This document shows, piece after piece, positions 29,262 to 39,428 of a stretch of DNA of 64,000 bases. The translations under genes and the position numbers were made by a program. The stretch's first letter is position 1, and every line of letters begins with the position of its first letter. Origin of the DNA: Corynebacterium crudilactis (GTDB lineage: Bacteria > Actinomycetota > Actinomycetes > Mycobacteriales > Mycobacteriaceae); the NCBI RefSeq assembly GCF_001643015.1, contig NZ_CP015622.1, positions 1,811,358-1,875,357 of the forward strand, read 5' to 3'. The notes beneath the pieces were generated by a model. The model saw nothing but the letters and a program-made list of their open reading frames with translations. It ran no database searches and had not been told where the DNA came from.

Positions 29262-30863
29262 ATGACTTTGAAGAAGTCTCTTGCTGTAACCACAGCGGCT
29301 GCACTTGTCCTAAGCCTTGCTGCCTGCTCGTCAGACTCCTCGTCTGACAGCTCTTCTTCAGGTGGAGAAGGCGGTGGCGACAACTATGTCCTCGTCAACG
29401 GAACCGAGCCACAGAACCCGCTCGTACCCGGAAACACCAACGAGGTCGGAGGCGGCCGCATCGTCGATAGCCTTTTCGCTGGTCTGGTCTACTACGATGT
29501 TGACGGCTCCCCAGTCAACGATGTTGCAGAATCCATCGAGCTCGAAGGCGAAAAGACTTATCGCATCACCATCAAGGATGATCAAACCTTCACTGATGGC
29601 ACACCTGTTACAGCTGACAGCTTCGTCAATGCATGGAACTACAACGTTGCTAATTCCACCCTGTCTGCTTATTTCTTTGAATCCATCCTCGGATACGAAG
29701 AAGGCGTGGAATCCATGGAAGGACTGAAGGTTGTCGATGACACCACCTTCACCGTGGAACTAACTCAGGCAGAATCCGATTTCCCACTGCGCCTGGGATA
29801 CACCGCATTCTTCCCATTGCCAGACTCCGCCCTGGAAGATATGGCAGCATTCGGCGAGAACCCAGTGGGCAACGGCCCATACAAACTCGCTGAATGGAAC
29901 CACAACCAAGACGCCACCATGGTTCCTAATGAGGACTATTCCGGTGGACGTGCAGCACAAAACGACGGTGTGAAGTTCATCTTCTACCCAACCTTCGATG
30001 CTGCCTACGCCGATCTTCTCTCCGATAACCTCGACGTGCTTGATACGATCCCTGACTCTGCTTTCGCATCCTACGAAGATGAGCTTGCTGGTCGATCCAT
30101 CAATCAGGCTTCTGCTGTTTTCCAGTCCTTCACCATCCCGGAGCGCCTCGAACACTTCTCCGGCGAAGAAGGTGCGCTGCGCCGCCAGGCAATTTCATTG
30201 TCCGTCAACCGTGAAGAAATCACCCAGACCATCTTCGAAGGCACTCGCACACCTGCAACTGACTTCACCTCCCCGGTCATCGATGGACACTCTGATTCTC
30301 TCGAGGGTGCAGATGTCCTCACCTACGATCCAGAGCGCGCAAAGCAGCTATGGGCACAGGCTGATGAGATCAGCCCATGGTCTGGTGAATTCACCATTTC
30401 CTACAACGCTGACGGCGGCCACCAAGCGTGGGCTGATGCAACAGCAAACTCCATCCGCAACACCCTCGGTATCGATGCGATTGGCAACCCATACCCAGAT
30501 TTCAAGTCCCTACGCGATGATGTAACAAACCGCACCATCAAGGGCGCATTCCGTACTGGCTGGCAGGCAGACTACCCATCCTTGGGCAACTTCCTCGGAC
30601 CTTTGTACGGCACTGGTGCAGGATCCAACGATGGCGATTACTCCAACCCTGATTTCGATGCAAAGCTCACCGAAGCAGCAAATGCAGCTGATATTGAGGC
30701 TGCAACTCCGTTGTACAACCAGGCACAGGAAATCCTGCTCAAGGATCTCCCAGCGATCCCAACCTGGTACCAAAACGCTGTCGGTGGATACTCCGCAAAC
30801 GTTAATGATGTGGAGTTCCAGTGGGACTCACAGCCTGCCTACTACCAGATCACCAAGAACTAG
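29262..30863 (+). CDS. oppA: Oligopeptide ABC transporter substrate-binding lipoprotein OppA
   Basis: 533 residues from the ATG at 29262, which has GGAGG upstream and opens directly into a signal peptide with lipobox LAAC (cysteine at about residue 24); the upstream in-frame ATG at 29181 would bury this. A Ser/Asp/Gly linker follows, then an SBP family 5 domain with EPQNPLVPGNTNEVGGGRIV, TFTDGTPVTADSFVNAWNY and NPVGNGPYKLAEW. It captures peptides outside the membrane for OppBC-DF. A hairpin after the gene probably sets excess expression of the binding protein over the membrane subunits. Confidence 0.95.
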   Translation: MTLKKSLAVTTAAALVLSLAACSSDSSSDSSSSGGEGGGDNYVLVNGTEPQNPLVPGNTNEVGGGRIVDSLFAGLVYYDVDGSPVNDVAESIELEGEKTYRITIKDDQTFTDGTPVTADSFVNAWNYNVANSTLSAYFFESILGYEEGVESMEGLKVVDDTTFTVELTQAESDFPLRLGYTAFFPLPDSALEDMAAFGENPVGNGPYKLAEWNHNQDATMVPNEDYSGGRAAQNDGVKFIFYPTFDAAYADLLSDNLDVLDTIPDSAFASYEDELAGRSINQASAVFQSFTIPERLEHFSGEEGALRRQAISLSVNREEITQTIFEGTRTPATDFTSPVIDGHSDSLEGADVLTYDPERAKQLWAQADEISPWSGEFTISYNADGGHQAWADATANSIRNTLGIDAIGNPYPDFKSLRDDVTNRTIKGAFRTGWQADYPSLGNFLGPLYGTGAGSNDGDYSNPDFDAKLTEAANAADIEAATPLYNQAQEILLKDLPAIPTWYQNAVGGYSANVNDVEFQWDSQPAYYQITKN

Positions 30864-30907
30864 TAGCTTCGCAGAACCCTCCTCGCTCCATTAAGAGCTA
30901 GTACGAG

Positions 30908-30946
30908 AAAGGCCCAGGTCAAGGTTGTCCACACACCTGGGCCTTT
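30908..30946 (+). terminator. oppA-oppB intercistronic hairpin
   Basis: A 12-bp perfect stem (30908-30919/30935-30946) with a weak T-tract. It is best read as a partial terminator or 3' stabiliser that gives more oppA than oppB message. Confidence 0.75.
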
Positions 30947-31060
30947 CCACTTAAAACTTCTCGCCTTACCTACAACTTCATCCTTGCGTCCTTATTCAAT
31001 TCCACAGGGCGCCCTGTATCTCAACCATCCATTCCCCAGCAAGCAAGGACACCCACGCTC

Positions 31061-31987
31061 ATGCTTCGTTACGTCGGGCGACGATTGCTCCAAATGATTC
31101 CGGTCTTTTTCGGAGCAACCCTGCTGATTTACGCCCTCGTGTTCCTCATGCCTGGCGACCCAGTCCAGGCATTGGGAGGTGACCGCGGACTAACCGAGGC
31201 CGCGGCCGAGAAAATCCGTCAAGAATACAATCTTGATAAACCATTCCTCGTTCAATATTTCCTCTATATCAAGGGCATTTTCGTCCTTGACTTCGGAACC
31301 ACTTTCTCAGGCCAGCCAGTTCTTGATGTCATGGCCAGGGCCTTCCCAGTCACCATCAAACTTGCCCTTATGGCATTGATCTTTGAATCAGTGCTCGGCA
31401 TCATCTTCGGCGTGATCGCAGGTATTCGCCGCGGCGGTATCTTCGACTCCACCGTGCTGATCCTCTCCCTGCTAGTCATTGCAGTTCCAACCTTCGTTAT
31501 CGGTTTCGTCATGCAGTTCCTCATCGGCGTGAAATGGGGATTGCTCCCTGTCACCGTAGGTTCCAATACCTCGATCAAGGCCCTGCTGATGCCAGCCATC
31601 GTCTTGGGTGCAGTCTCCTTCGCTTATGTGCTTCGACTAACCAGACAATCCGTGAGCGAAAACCTCCGCGCAGACTATGTCCGCACCGCCCGAGCTAAGG
31701 GCATGTCCGGATTCAGCGTGATGAACCGCCATGTCCTGCGCAACTCACTGATCCCGGTTGCTACCTTCCTCGGAGCTGACTTGGGAGCTTTGATGGGTGG
31801 TGCGATTGTCACAGAAGGCATCTTCGGCATCAACGGTGTCGGTGGCACGCTATACCAGGCCATTTTGAAAGGTGAACCCACCACAGTTGTCTCCATTGTG
31901 ACCGTGCTGGTGATTGTCTACATCGTTGCCAATCTTCTCGTGGACTTGATCTACGCCGTTCTCGATCCGAGGATCCGCTATGCCTAA
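31061..31987 (+). CDS. oppB: Oligopeptide ABC transporter permease OppB
   Basis: A 308-residue DppB/OppB-type permease with six membrane helices. MLRYVGRRLLQMIPVFFGAT opens the protein in the family manner, and the EAA coupling loop (YVRTARAKGMSGFSVMNRHV) is at about residue 205. It forms the channel with OppC. The stop overlaps the oppC start by 8 nt. Confidence 0.95.
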   Translation: MLRYVGRRLLQMIPVFFGATLLIYALVFLMPGDPVQALGGDRGLTEAAAEKIRQEYNLDKPFLVQYFLYIKGIFVLDFGTTFSGQPVLDVMARAFPVTIKLALMALIFESVLGIIFGVIAGIRRGGIFDSTVLILSLLVIAVPTFVIGFVMQFLIGVKWGLLPVTVGSNTSIKALLMPAIVLGAVSFAYVLRLTRQSVSENLRADYVRTARAKGMSGFSVMNRHVLRNSLIPVATFLGADLGALMGGAIVTEGIFGINGVGGTLYQAILKGEPTTVVSIVTVLVIVYIVANLLVDLIYAVLDPRIRYA

Positions 31988-33014
31988 TAATGAATTTCAC
32001 ATCAACCACTCCTTGGGCCAAGACGATCAAACTTCAGATCAGGCTCACTTCTTCCCACAAGGACGAGGCGAAGCACTGGTACGTCCAGGGCAGGAACACT
32101 TCATCGCAGCTACTGATGAAACCGGACTTGGTGCCGTAGATGCAGTAGCTGACGATTCTGCACCAACCTCCATGTGGGGCGAAGCCTGGCGTGATCTGCG
32201 CCGACGCCCACTCTTCTGGGTCTCTGCAACCCTGATCCTCTTGGCATTGCTGCTGGCAGCTCTCCCCCAGCTGTTTACCTCCACGGATCCGCAGTACTGT
32301 GTGCTGGCTAATTCACTGGATGGCCCACAGGCTGGACACCCCTTCGGATTCGACCGCCAGGGCTGCGATATTTTCGCCCGCACTGTCTACGGTGCCCGTG
32401 CTTCCGTAGCCGTAGGTGTGTTCACTACTTTGCTCGTTGTCCTCATCGGCACTGTGTTTGGTGCGTTGGCAGGATTCTTCGGCGGCATCATGGACACCAT
32501 CTTGTCCCGCATCACCGATATGTTCTTCGCTATTCCACTGGTTCTCGCAGCCATCGTTGTCATGCAGATGTTCAAAGAACACCGCACCATCATCACTGTG
32601 GTCTTGGTCCTTGGCCTCTTCGGCTGGACCAATATCGCCCGCATTACACGCGGTGCAGTGATGACCGCAAAGAACGAAGAATACGTCACCTCTGCACGCG
32701 CACTTGGTGCCTCCAGAGCAAAGATGTTGCTTTCTCACATCATGCCTAATGCAGCAGCACCGATCATTGTTTACGCCACCGTGGCACTGGGAACATTCAT
32801 TGTTGCGGAAGCAACGCTGTCCTTCCTGGGTATTGGTCTACCACCCTCAATTATTTCTTGGGGTGCTGATATCGCGAAGGCACAGACTTCTCTTCGTACC
32901 CAACCAATGGTGCTGTTCTACCCTGCAATGGCACTTGCACTAACCGTTTTGAGCTTCATCATGATGGGCGATGTCGTCCGCGACGCTCTGGATCCTAAGT
33001 CGAGGAAGCGATGA
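31980..33014 (+). CDS. oppC: Oligopeptide ABC transporter permease OppC
   Basis: 344 residues. A hydrophilic N-terminal tail of about 75 residues precedes the first helix; the DppC motif FGFDRQGCDIFARTVYGARA follows it, and the coupling loop EEYVTSARALGASRAKMLLSH lies near residue 240. It overlaps oppB (8 nt) and oppDF (4 nt, ATGA). The long N-terminal tail is typical of corynebacterial OppC. Confidence 0.95.
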   Translation: MPNNEFHINHSLGQDDQTSDQAHFFPQGRGEALVRPGQEHFIAATDETGLGAVDAVADDSAPTSMWGEAWRDLRRRPLFWVSATLILLALLLAALPQLFTSTDPQYCVLANSLDGPQAGHPFGFDRQGCDIFARTVYGARASVAVGVFTTLLVVLIGTVFGALAGFFGGIMDTILSRITDMFFAIPLVLAAIVVMQMFKEHRTIITVVLVLGLFGWTNIARITRGAVMTAKNEEYVTSARALGASRAKMLLSHIMPNAAAPIIVYATVALGTFIVAEATLSFLGIGLPPSIISWGADIAKAQTSLRTQPMVLFYPAMALALTVLSFIMMGDVVRDALDPKSRKR

Positions 33015-34738
33015 CCAACAACACCTCACCAACCCCCACCAACCACGCGGGCGAGCAACCACTGCTCGAATTGAAGGATCTCAAGATCTCCTTCACCTCT
33101 TCCACTGGTGTGGTTGATGCTGTACGCGGCGCAAACTTGACCATTTACCCTGGTCAATCAGTAGCGATCGTGGGCGAATCTGGCTCCGGTAAATCCACCA
33201 CCGCAATGTCCATCATTGGCCTGCTCCCTGGCACCGGCAAGGTCACCGAAGGCTCCATCACCTTCGATGGGCAAGATATCACCGGCTTGAGCAACAAGCA
33301 GATGGAAAAGTATCGCGGTTCTGAGATCGGTCTTGTCCCCCAGGATCCAATGACCAACCTCAACCCGGTGTGGCGCATTGGTACCCAGGTCAAAGAATCT
33401 TTGCGTGCGAATAATGTCGTACCAAATTCTGAGATGGATAAGCGCGTTGCTGAGGTACTCGCCGAGGCGGGCCTGCCAGATGCAGAGCGTCGTGCAAAGC
33501 AATACCCACATGAGTTCTCCGGCGGTATGCGCCAGCGTGCTCTGATTGCTATTGGTCTCGCAGCGCGTCCCAAGCTGCTCATTGCTGATGAACCAACTTC
33601 AGCACTCGACGTCACCGTGCAGCGCCAGATCCTTGATCACTTGGAAACACTCACCAAGGATCTCGGCACCGCAGTGCTGTTTATTACCCACGACCTGGGT
33701 CTTGCAGCTGAGCGTGCAGAGCACCTAGTAGTGATGCACCGTGGACGCATTGTGGAATCAGGGCCATCACTGAAGATTCTGCGTAACCCACAGCATCCTT
33801 ATACCCAACGTTTGGTGAAGGCTGCACCATCGCTTGCTTCTGCACGTATTCAAAGTGCACAAGAACACGGCATTGAATCCTCGGAGCTTTTGGCTTCCAC
33901 CGCCAATGAGACTCCAAAAAGCCAAGAAAAAGTTATCGAGGTAAAAAACCTCACCCGTGAGTTCGATATTCGTGGCTCTCGTGGCGATAAGAAAAAGCTC
34001 AAGGCCGTTGATGATGTCTCCTTCTTCGTGCGAAAAGGCACCACCACTGCCCTCGTTGGTGAATCCGGTTCCGGTAAATCCACCGTGGCCAACATGGTGC
34101 TTAATCTCCTGGAGCCAACCAGTGGACAGGTGCTGTACAACGGCACCGACCTTACTTCTTTGAGCAACAAGGAAATCTTCCAAATGCGGCGCAAGCTGCA
34201 GGTGGTCTTCCAAAACCCCTACGGTTCCCTCGACCCGATGTATTCCATCTACCGATGCATTGAAGAACCCCTGACAATCCACAAGGTTGGCGGAGACCGC
34301 AAGGCTAGAGAAGCACGTGTTGCAGAGCTGCTAGACATGGTGTCTATGCCTCGTTCCACCATGAGGCGCTACCCCAATGAGCTTTCCGGCGGTCAGCGCC
34401 AACGCATCGCCATTGCCCGTGCCTTGGCGTTGAACCCAGAAGTGATCGTGCTGGATGAGGCCGTATCTGCACTAGATGTGCTGGTACAAAACCAGATCCT
34501 TCGTCTTCTTGCAGAGCTCCAGCAAGAATTAGATCTGACTTACTTGTTCATCACACACGACCTGGCAGTTGTGCGACAAACCGCTGATGATGTTGTGGTG
34601 ATGCAAAAGGGCCGGATCATTGAAAAGGGTCGCACAGACGATATCTTCAATGATCCACAGCAGCAGTACACTCGTGATCTGATCAACGCTGTTCCTGGTT
34701 TGGGCATTGAACTCGGAACTGGAGAAAACCTGGTGTAG
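33011..34738 (+). CDS. oppD: Oligopeptide ABC transporter, fused double ATPase (OppD-OppF)
   Basis: A 575-residue fusion of the two ATPases that are separate in E. coli. The first half has Walker A GESGSGKST at about residue 55, signature FSGGMRQRALIAIGLA and Walker B LLIADEPTSALD. The second half repeats this with GESGSGKST at about 355, LSGGQRQRIAIARALALNP and VIVLDEAVSALD. Each half ends in an oligopeptide-type C-terminal extension (NPQHPYTQRLVKAAPSL; DPQQQYTRDLINAVPGL). In the second Walker B region alanine replaces the usual proline (DEAVSALD). It powers peptide import through OppBC. Confidence 0.95.
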   Translation: MTNNTSPTPTNHAGEQPLLELKDLKISFTSSTGVVDAVRGANLTIYPGQSVAIVGESGSGKSTTAMSIIGLLPGTGKVTEGSITFDGQDITGLSNKQMEKYRGSEIGLVPQDPMTNLNPVWRIGTQVKESLRANNVVPNSEMDKRVAEVLAEAGLPDAERRAKQYPHEFSGGMRQRALIAIGLAARPKLLIADEPTSALDVTVQRQILDHLETLTKDLGTAVLFITHDLGLAAERAEHLVVMHRGRIVESGPSLKILRNPQHPYTQRLVKAAPSLASARIQSAQEHGIESSELLASTANETPKSQEKVIEVKNLTREFDIRGSRGDKKKLKAVDDVSFFVRKGTTTALVGESGSGKSTVANMVLNLLEPTSGQVLYNGTDLTSLSNKEIFQMRRKLQVVFQNPYGSLDPMYSIYRCIEEPLTIHKVGGDRKAREARVAELLDMVSMPRSTMRRYPNELSGGQRQRIAIARALALNPEVIVLDEAVSALDVLVQNQILRLLAELQQELDLTYLFITHDLAVVRQTADDVVVMQKGRIIEKGRTDDIFNDPQQQYTRDLINAVPGLGIELGTGENLV

Positions 34739-34764
34739 CCTGCCATCATTCTGCACTAAAAACA

Positions 34765-34810
34765 CTGCTGCCCCTAGTTCAAGAACTCAATCTTGAACTA
34801 GGGGCAGCAG
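34765..34810. terminator. Bidirectional terminator between oppDF and proS
   Basis: A perfect 20-bp stem (34765-34784/34791-34810) with a 6-nt loop between the convergent genes; T-rich on the leftward side and moderately so rightward. Confidence 0.9.
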
Positions 34811-34827
34811 TTATTTCTTCAGAAGAA

Positions 34828-36594
34828 CTAGTTGCGAGCTTGTGCAACCATTTCCACGATCTGTGCAACAGCCTGATCTGCATCGAGATCGGACTTTTCG
34901 CCACCGCGGACACGGAGTTCAACCTTGCCTTCGGCGTAGCCACGGCCAAGGATCAAAGCGAAAGGCATGCCGAGAAGTTCAGCATCCTTAAACTTCACGC
35001 CTGGGCTGACCTTTGGACGGTCGTCGAAAAGCACTTCCAAGCCCGCTGCAGACAGCTCGGTGGCAAAGCGCTCGGCTGCCTCGATTGCTGCGGCATCCTT
35101 GTTCGCTGCAACGACGTGCACCTGGTACGGCGCAACTTCAACGGACCAGGTCAGGCCGGCCTCGTCGTGGCGCTGCTCTGCGAGGACCGCAAGCAAGCGG
35201 GTGATACCCAGGCCGTAAGAGCCCATGGTTGGGATGGCGCGCTTGCCGTTTTCGTCCAGGATCTGCACATCGAAAGCTTCGGTGTACTTGCGTCCCAGCT
35301 GGAAGATGTGGCCAATTTCGATGCCACGAGCAAGGGTCAAGGTGCCCTCGCCTTCTGGAGCTGGGTCACCTTCCTTGATTTCTGCTGCTTCGATGAAGCC
35401 ATCTGGAGTGAAATCGCGGCCGGCAACAAGGCCGATCACGTGGCGTTCCTTTTCATCGGCGCCAGTGATCCAGGAGGTACCGGTGACAACGCGAGGATCA
35501 GCAAGGACCTTCACGCCGTTCTTAGCCAGACCAACTGGTCCGACGTAGCCCTTGACCAGGAATGGGTTCTTGGCGAAATCAGATTCCACAGCAAGTTCAA
35601 CTTCAGCTGGCTCAAGTGATGCCTCGAGGCGCTTCATATCTACTTCGCGGTCACCTGGGACCAGGATACCGGTGAGTTCTGCTTCTTCTTCGCCTGGTTG
35701 GCGTACCTTCACCACGATGCACTTGAGGGTGTCAGCTGCAGTGACGTCGCGTCCATCGATTTTGACGTCGATGGAGTTAGCCCACTCAACCAACGCGTCG
35801 ATGGTTTCAGAGACTGGGGTTTCGTGGGTTACGGCTTCTGGCAGACCTTCGATGTCACGCTCAACGCCTGGCTGGGTCACAACTGCTTCAACGTTGGCAG
35901 CGTAGTTACCGGAGGTGGAGCGCACGAAGGTGTCTTCGCCGTTTTCAGCAACAGCGAGGAATTCCTCAGATGCAGAACCGCCCATGGCGCCAGAGGTTGC
36001 CTGGCAGATGGCGTATTCCACACCAAGGCGATCAAAAATACGTTGGTAGGCGGCGCGGTGGTTGGCATAAGAGGTTTCCAAACCGGCATCGGACATGTCG
36101 AAGGAGTAGGAATCCTTCATCACGAACTCACGGCCACGAAGAACGCCAGCGCGTGGGCGCTCTTCATCGCGGTACTTGGTCTGTACCTGGTACAAGGTGA
36201 CTGGGAAGTCCTTATAGGAGTTGTACAGATCCTTTACCGTTGCGGCGAACATTTCCTCATGGGTTGGGCCGAGCAGGTAATCAGCACCCTTGCGGTCCTT
36301 GAGGCGGAAGAGTGAATCGCCGTATTCTGTCCAACGCTGGGTGGTTTCATATGGCTCGCGTGGGAGCAGTGCCGGGAACAGCAGTTCCTGTCCACCGATC
36401 GCGTCCATTTCCTCGCGCACAACAGCTTCAATCTTGCGCAAAGCGCGCAAGCCGAGTGGCAACCAGGAATAAACACCCGGGGCAACGCGACGGATATATC
36501 CTGCACGAACGAGCAGCTTGTGGCTTGGAACTTCTGCATCTGCAGGGTCTTCGCGCAGGGTGCGCAAAAACAGCGTGGAAAGACGTGTGATCAT
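34828..36594 (-). CDS. proS: Prolyl-tRNA synthetase (bacterial type)
   Basis: 588 residues from the ATG at 36594. Class II motifs: [19 protein letters not shown] (motif 1 region), [12 protein letters not shown] (motif 2 neighbourhood) and the C-terminal [13 protein letters not shown] (motif 3). An INS editing domain of about 170 residues sits in the middle (from about 225), so this is the bacterial form able to clear Ala-tRNA(Pro). A TTG at 36603 has the better-spaced GAGAGGG (5 nt), which would give MSL plus the same protein; the ATG form matches the family start. Confidence 0.96.
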   Translation of the reverse strand: MITRLSTLFLRTLREDPADAEVPSHKLLVRAGYIRRVAPGVYSWLPLGLRALRKIEAVVREEMDAIGGQELLFPALLPREPYETTQRWTEYGDSLFRLKDRKGADYLLGPTHEEMFAATVKDLYNSYKDFPVTLYQVQTKYRDEERPRAGVLRGREFVMKDSYSFDMSDAGLETSYANHRAAYQRIFDRLGVEYAICQATSGAMGGSASEEFLAVAENGEDTFVRSTSGNYAANVEAVVTQPGVERDIEGLPEAVTHETPVSETIDALVEWANSIDVKIDGRDVTAADTLKCIVVKVRQPGEEEAELTGILVPGDREVDMKRLEASLEPAEVELAVESDFAKNPFLVKGYVGPVGLAKNGVKVLADPRVVTGTSWITGADEKERHVIGLVAGRDFTPDGFIEAAEIKEGDPAPEGEGTLTLARGIEIGHIFQLGRKYTEAFDVQILDENGKRAIPTMGSYGLGITRLLAVLAEQRHDEAGLTWSVEVAPYQVHVVAANKDAAAIEAAERFATELSAAGLEVLFDDRPKVSPGVKFKDAELLGMPFALILGRGYAEGKVELRVRGGEKSDLDADQAVAQIVEMVAQARN

Positions 36595-36680
36595 GAGTGA
36601 CAAATATACCCTCTCATTTTGGTTTCGATCGCCCAGCCCCCTTCAAAATGTGAGCGGGCATTTAAAGTATCCTCTCATGC

Positions 36681-37418
36681 ATGCTTATTGTGTTGCCACC
36701 TTCTGAAACCAAGACCCCTGGCGGGGCGGAAAAGCCACTGGATTTCCAGCGCTTAAGTTTTCCAAAACTTAACGATGCTCGCCAGGAAATCCTTTCTGAC
36801 CTGCAAACTTTGGAGGTAAATGAGGCACTGAAGGTTTTGAACATTTCGGAAAAGCTGCGCCCGGAAGCAGAAGCCAATCGTGTCTTGGAAACAAGTCCGA
36901 CCATGCCAGCTATTTTCCGCTACTCAGGCGTGCTCTACGATGCGCTTGATGCGGCCACGCTTCCGGAGAAAGCACTTGAGCGTCTTGCCATCGGCTCAGC
37001 GCTTTTCGGCATCGTGCGTGCAACCGATCCGATTCCGCATTACCGCCTGTCCGGCGGCACTAAACTGCCCTCCCACAACGGCGAGTGCCCAACGATGAAA
37101 GCGCGTTGGGGCAGCGTGATCAGCGAGACGCTTATCGACGTCAACCAGCTGGTTGTTGATCTGCGCAGCGGGACCTACCAACAGTTGGGTCGGGTCAAAG
37201 ATGCTGTCACGGTGCGTGTGGAATCTGTCCTAGAAGATGGCTCCCGCAAAGTGGTCAGCCATTTCAATAAACATTACAAAGGCGAACTAGCCCGTGTGCT
37301 GGCACTTTCCCCCGAAGAAGCCCACGATGCTGCCGATGTCATGGCCATTGCCCAAGCAGCGGGCCTTGTGGTGGAAGATAACCCCCACCACAAAGAAACC
37401 CTCACGCTGGTGGTTTAG
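36681..37418 (+). CDS. yaaA: YaaA family peroxide stress protein (UPF0246)
   Basis: A 245-residue YaaA/DUF328 protein, recognised by MLIVLPPSETKTPG at the very start, FRYSGVLYDALDA, YRLSGGTKLP and FNKHYKGELAR. In E. coli YaaA binds DNA and limits free iron during hydrogen peroxide stress. It is divergent from proS (77 or 86 nt apart) and its stop interlocks with that of the convergent VWA gene (4-nt overlap), so no terminator fits between them. Confidence 0.93.
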   Translation: MLIVLPPSETKTPGGAEKPLDFQRLSFPKLNDARQEILSDLQTLEVNEALKVLNISEKLRPEAEANRVLETSPTMPAIFRYSGVLYDALDAATLPEKALERLAIGSALFGIVRATDPIPHYRLSGGTKLPSHNGECPTMKARWGSVISETLIDVNQLVVDLRSGTYQQLGRVKDAVTVRVESVLEDGSRKVVSHFNKHYKGELARVLALSPEEAHDAADVMAIAQAAGLVVEDNPHHKETLTLVV

Positions 37419-38161
37419 GCGTTAATAACCATTTTGATGTGCTCGGAATTAAGGTCACGCAACCTCACGCAAATGCCACCGAGCATTTCAGCCAAGACCC
37501 CGGCGCGTTCTTTGCGTACTTTGAGTCGGCCTTCGCAATCGATGACAACATTGCCAGAGAGTCGTGATTTCACCACGGTTTCCGCTGCGGTGACGATTCC
37601 TGCTTCGCCTGCTTCGGAGGTGTCTTGGCCATCGGTCATCACCATCAAAATGGCGCGTCGGCCTGGTTCCTTGCGGCGTTCCCTGGCCATGAGGTCTTTG
37701 GCCATGAGTAATCCTTCAGCCAGCGGGGTGCGTCCACCCATGGGCATATCCTTTAATTTCTGTTGAGCTTGCTCCACAGAATTTGTCGGGCTGAGCACCA
37801 GTGTGGGTTTGTTACCGTTGACCGCGATAACCGCAACCTTGTCGCGGCGCTGGTAGGCGTCGTTAAGCATGGACGTGATGGTTCCGGTGACCGCACGCAC
37901 CCGCGAGCGTGCAGCCATGGAACCTGAGGTGTCCACGACAAAGACGATGAGGTTGGCTTCCCGGCCGCGGCGCAAGGATCCGCGGAGGTCAGATGGTCGG
38001 AAATCCACCACGCCTTCCACAATATTGGCGCCACGTTCGGTGGCAGCCATCAAGGTGCCAACCAAGTTGATGCCATGTCCGCCCTGTTTGGGACGCACAT
38101 CAGCGCCTTGGCGGGAATAGGCCTTAGAACGCCTACCCGGGGTGGATTCCTCCTCCCCCAT
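37415..38161 (-). CDS. VWA domain part of a BchD/ChlD-like chelatase
   Basis: 248 residues. After a short GEEESTPGRRSKAYSRQG segment comes a von Willebrand factor A domain with the MIDAS metal site VFVVDTSGSMAARSR (DxSxS), GGRTPLAEGLLMA and VMTDGQDTSEAG. In magnesium/cobalt chelatase D subunits this follows an AAA+ domain in the same chain; here the AAA+ part is the preceding ORF. No ribosome site precedes the ATG, and the reading frame is open upstream of it with family-like residues (RYLQLAGMG), so a +1 frameshift from the AAA+ ORF may be the real way it is made. No CobN or BchH subunit is in the window. Confidence 0.85.
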   Translation of the reverse strand: MGEEESTPGRRSKAYSRQGADVRPKQGGHGINLVGTLMAATERGANIVEGVVDFRPSDLRGSLRRGREANLIVFVVDTSGSMAARSRVRAVTGTITSMLNDAYQRRDKVAVIAVNGNKPTLVLSPTNSVEQAQQKLKDMPMGGRTPLAEGLLMAKDLMARERRKEPGRRAILMVMTDGQDTSEAGEAGIVTAAETVVKSRLSGNVVIDCEGRLKVRKERAGVLAEMLGGICVRLRDLNSEHIKMVINA

Positions 38162-38183
38162 GCCGGCTAGTTGCAGATACCTA
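38162..38183 (-). other. Possible +1 frameshift site joining the AAA+ and VWA parts
   Basis: The AAA+ ORF ends GDPFRA-stop (TAG at 38181-38183). Skipping the T of this TAG puts the ribosome in the VWA frame, which then reads RYLQLAGM into the VWA ORF with no stop. The joined sequence resembles the linker of single-chain actinobacterial chelatase proteins as I remember it. It could be programmed slippage, an authentic mutation or a sequencing error. Confidence 0.55.
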
Positions 38184-39287
38184 GGCGCGAAAGGGATCGC
38201 CGGTTCCGGCAGTACCTACCTTTCCAGTCGTTTGGGCCTTGGCCTGAGCCGTGCCCTGCAGTCCATCTTCTTCCGTAGGTTTATCCGAATCAACAAGAGC
38301 TTCGGCACCGGTTTCTACATCGGTAACCTTGGCGGCAGGACCGGTATCTTCATTATCTTTGTAGAAGTTGCGGGCCTCTTGCAGAGTTTCCTGCAGCTTG
38401 CGCTCTTCCATCTCTGGCGCATCAAAAGGATTGCGACGCCTTCTATGTGGCAATGCTAGGCGTGCGGCGATCTCTACATCTTCTTCGGTGACAACTGTGC
38501 GACCTGCCCAGGCAGCATGTGCCAAGGCGGTACGAGTGATCACGAGGTCAGCGCGCATGCCATCAACTTCAATGCGAGCACACAGCCATGCGATCTGCGA
38601 AAGAATCAGATCAGGAAGCTCCACACCTGGCAGTAGATCCTTCGCTGCACCAATGCGGTTCGAGGTTTCCTCATCCTGCACAGCCCACTGCTCCATGAAC
38701 TGCTCTGGGGCACTTTCGAATGCGAGGCGTCGACGAATGATCTCCACACGCACGTCCGGATTAGTAGAGGCAGCAACGTCTACGGCGAGACCAAAACGAT
38801 CCAGCAGCTGTGGGCGCAGCTCACCTTCCTCCGGGTTCATGGTGCCGACCAGCACGAAGTTTGCTGGTGAAGAATGCGAAATTCCATCGCGTTCAATGCT
38901 CACGCGCCCACTAGCTGCGGCATCCAGAAGGGCATCAACCAAGTGATCAGCCAACAAGTTGACCTCATCGACATACAGCACGCCACCATCCGCCTGTGCA
39001 AGCAAACCTGGCTGGTATTCCGCCCGGCCGGTGGTGAGCACAGTTTCCATATTGAGGGAACCCACTACGCGGTCTTCAGTTGAACCAAGTGGCAAGTTCA
39101 CCAAAGGAGCATCGCCCAGCAGTCCGGCAAAAGCGCGCACCGTTGTGGTTTTCGCAGTGCCCTTCTCACCACGAATGACCACACCACCAATACGCGGGGA
39201 AATAGCGGTGAGAATCAGGGCAAGCCGCAATTCATCTTGACCCACGACCGCAGAAAACGGATAACGAATCGCCTTTTGTGAAGACAT
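38181..39287 (-). CDS. AAA+ ATPase part of a magnesium/cobalt chelatase-like protein
   Basis: 368 residues from the ATG at 39287 (GAAGGG at 5 nt). Walker [18 protein letters not shown], Walker [13 protein letters not shown], and the chelatase family insert [21 protein letters not shown] are clear. The C-terminal 80 residues form an acidic linker like that between AAA+ and VWA domains in BchD/ChlD. With the VWA ORF it totals about the length of the single-chain M. tuberculosis homologue (near 625-630 residues, from memory). Together with the adjacent cobA a role in metal insertion into a tetrapyrrole is possible but unproven. Confidence 0.88.
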   Translation of the reverse strand: MSSQKAIRYPFSAVVGQDELRLALILTAISPRIGGVVIRGEKGTAKTTTVRAFAGLLGDAPLVNLPLGSTEDRVVGSLNMETVLTTGRAEYQPGLLAQADGGVLYVDEVNLLADHLVDALLDAAASGRVSIERDGISHSSPANFVLVGTMNPEEGELRPQLLDRFGLAVDVAASTNPDVRVEIIRRRLAFESAPEQFMEQWAVQDEETSNRIGAAKDLLPGVELPDLILSQIAWLCARIEVDGMRADLVITRTALAHAAWAGRTVVTEEDVEIAARLALPHRRRRNPFDAPEMEERKLQETLQEARNFYKDNEDTGPAAKVTDVETGAEALVDSDKPTEEDGLQGTAQAKAQTTGKVGTAGTGDPFRA

Positions 39288-39428
39288 GACAACCCTTCTA
39301 GTAACTCTTATCAATAAAATTCATTGGTGTGATCAGGCACATCCATAAAAGGGATACCTTAGTGGCCTACGTAAGGCGATACAGGACTATTGCACGAAAA
39401 GGTCCGCAGACTACCCCCATTATGCTTC

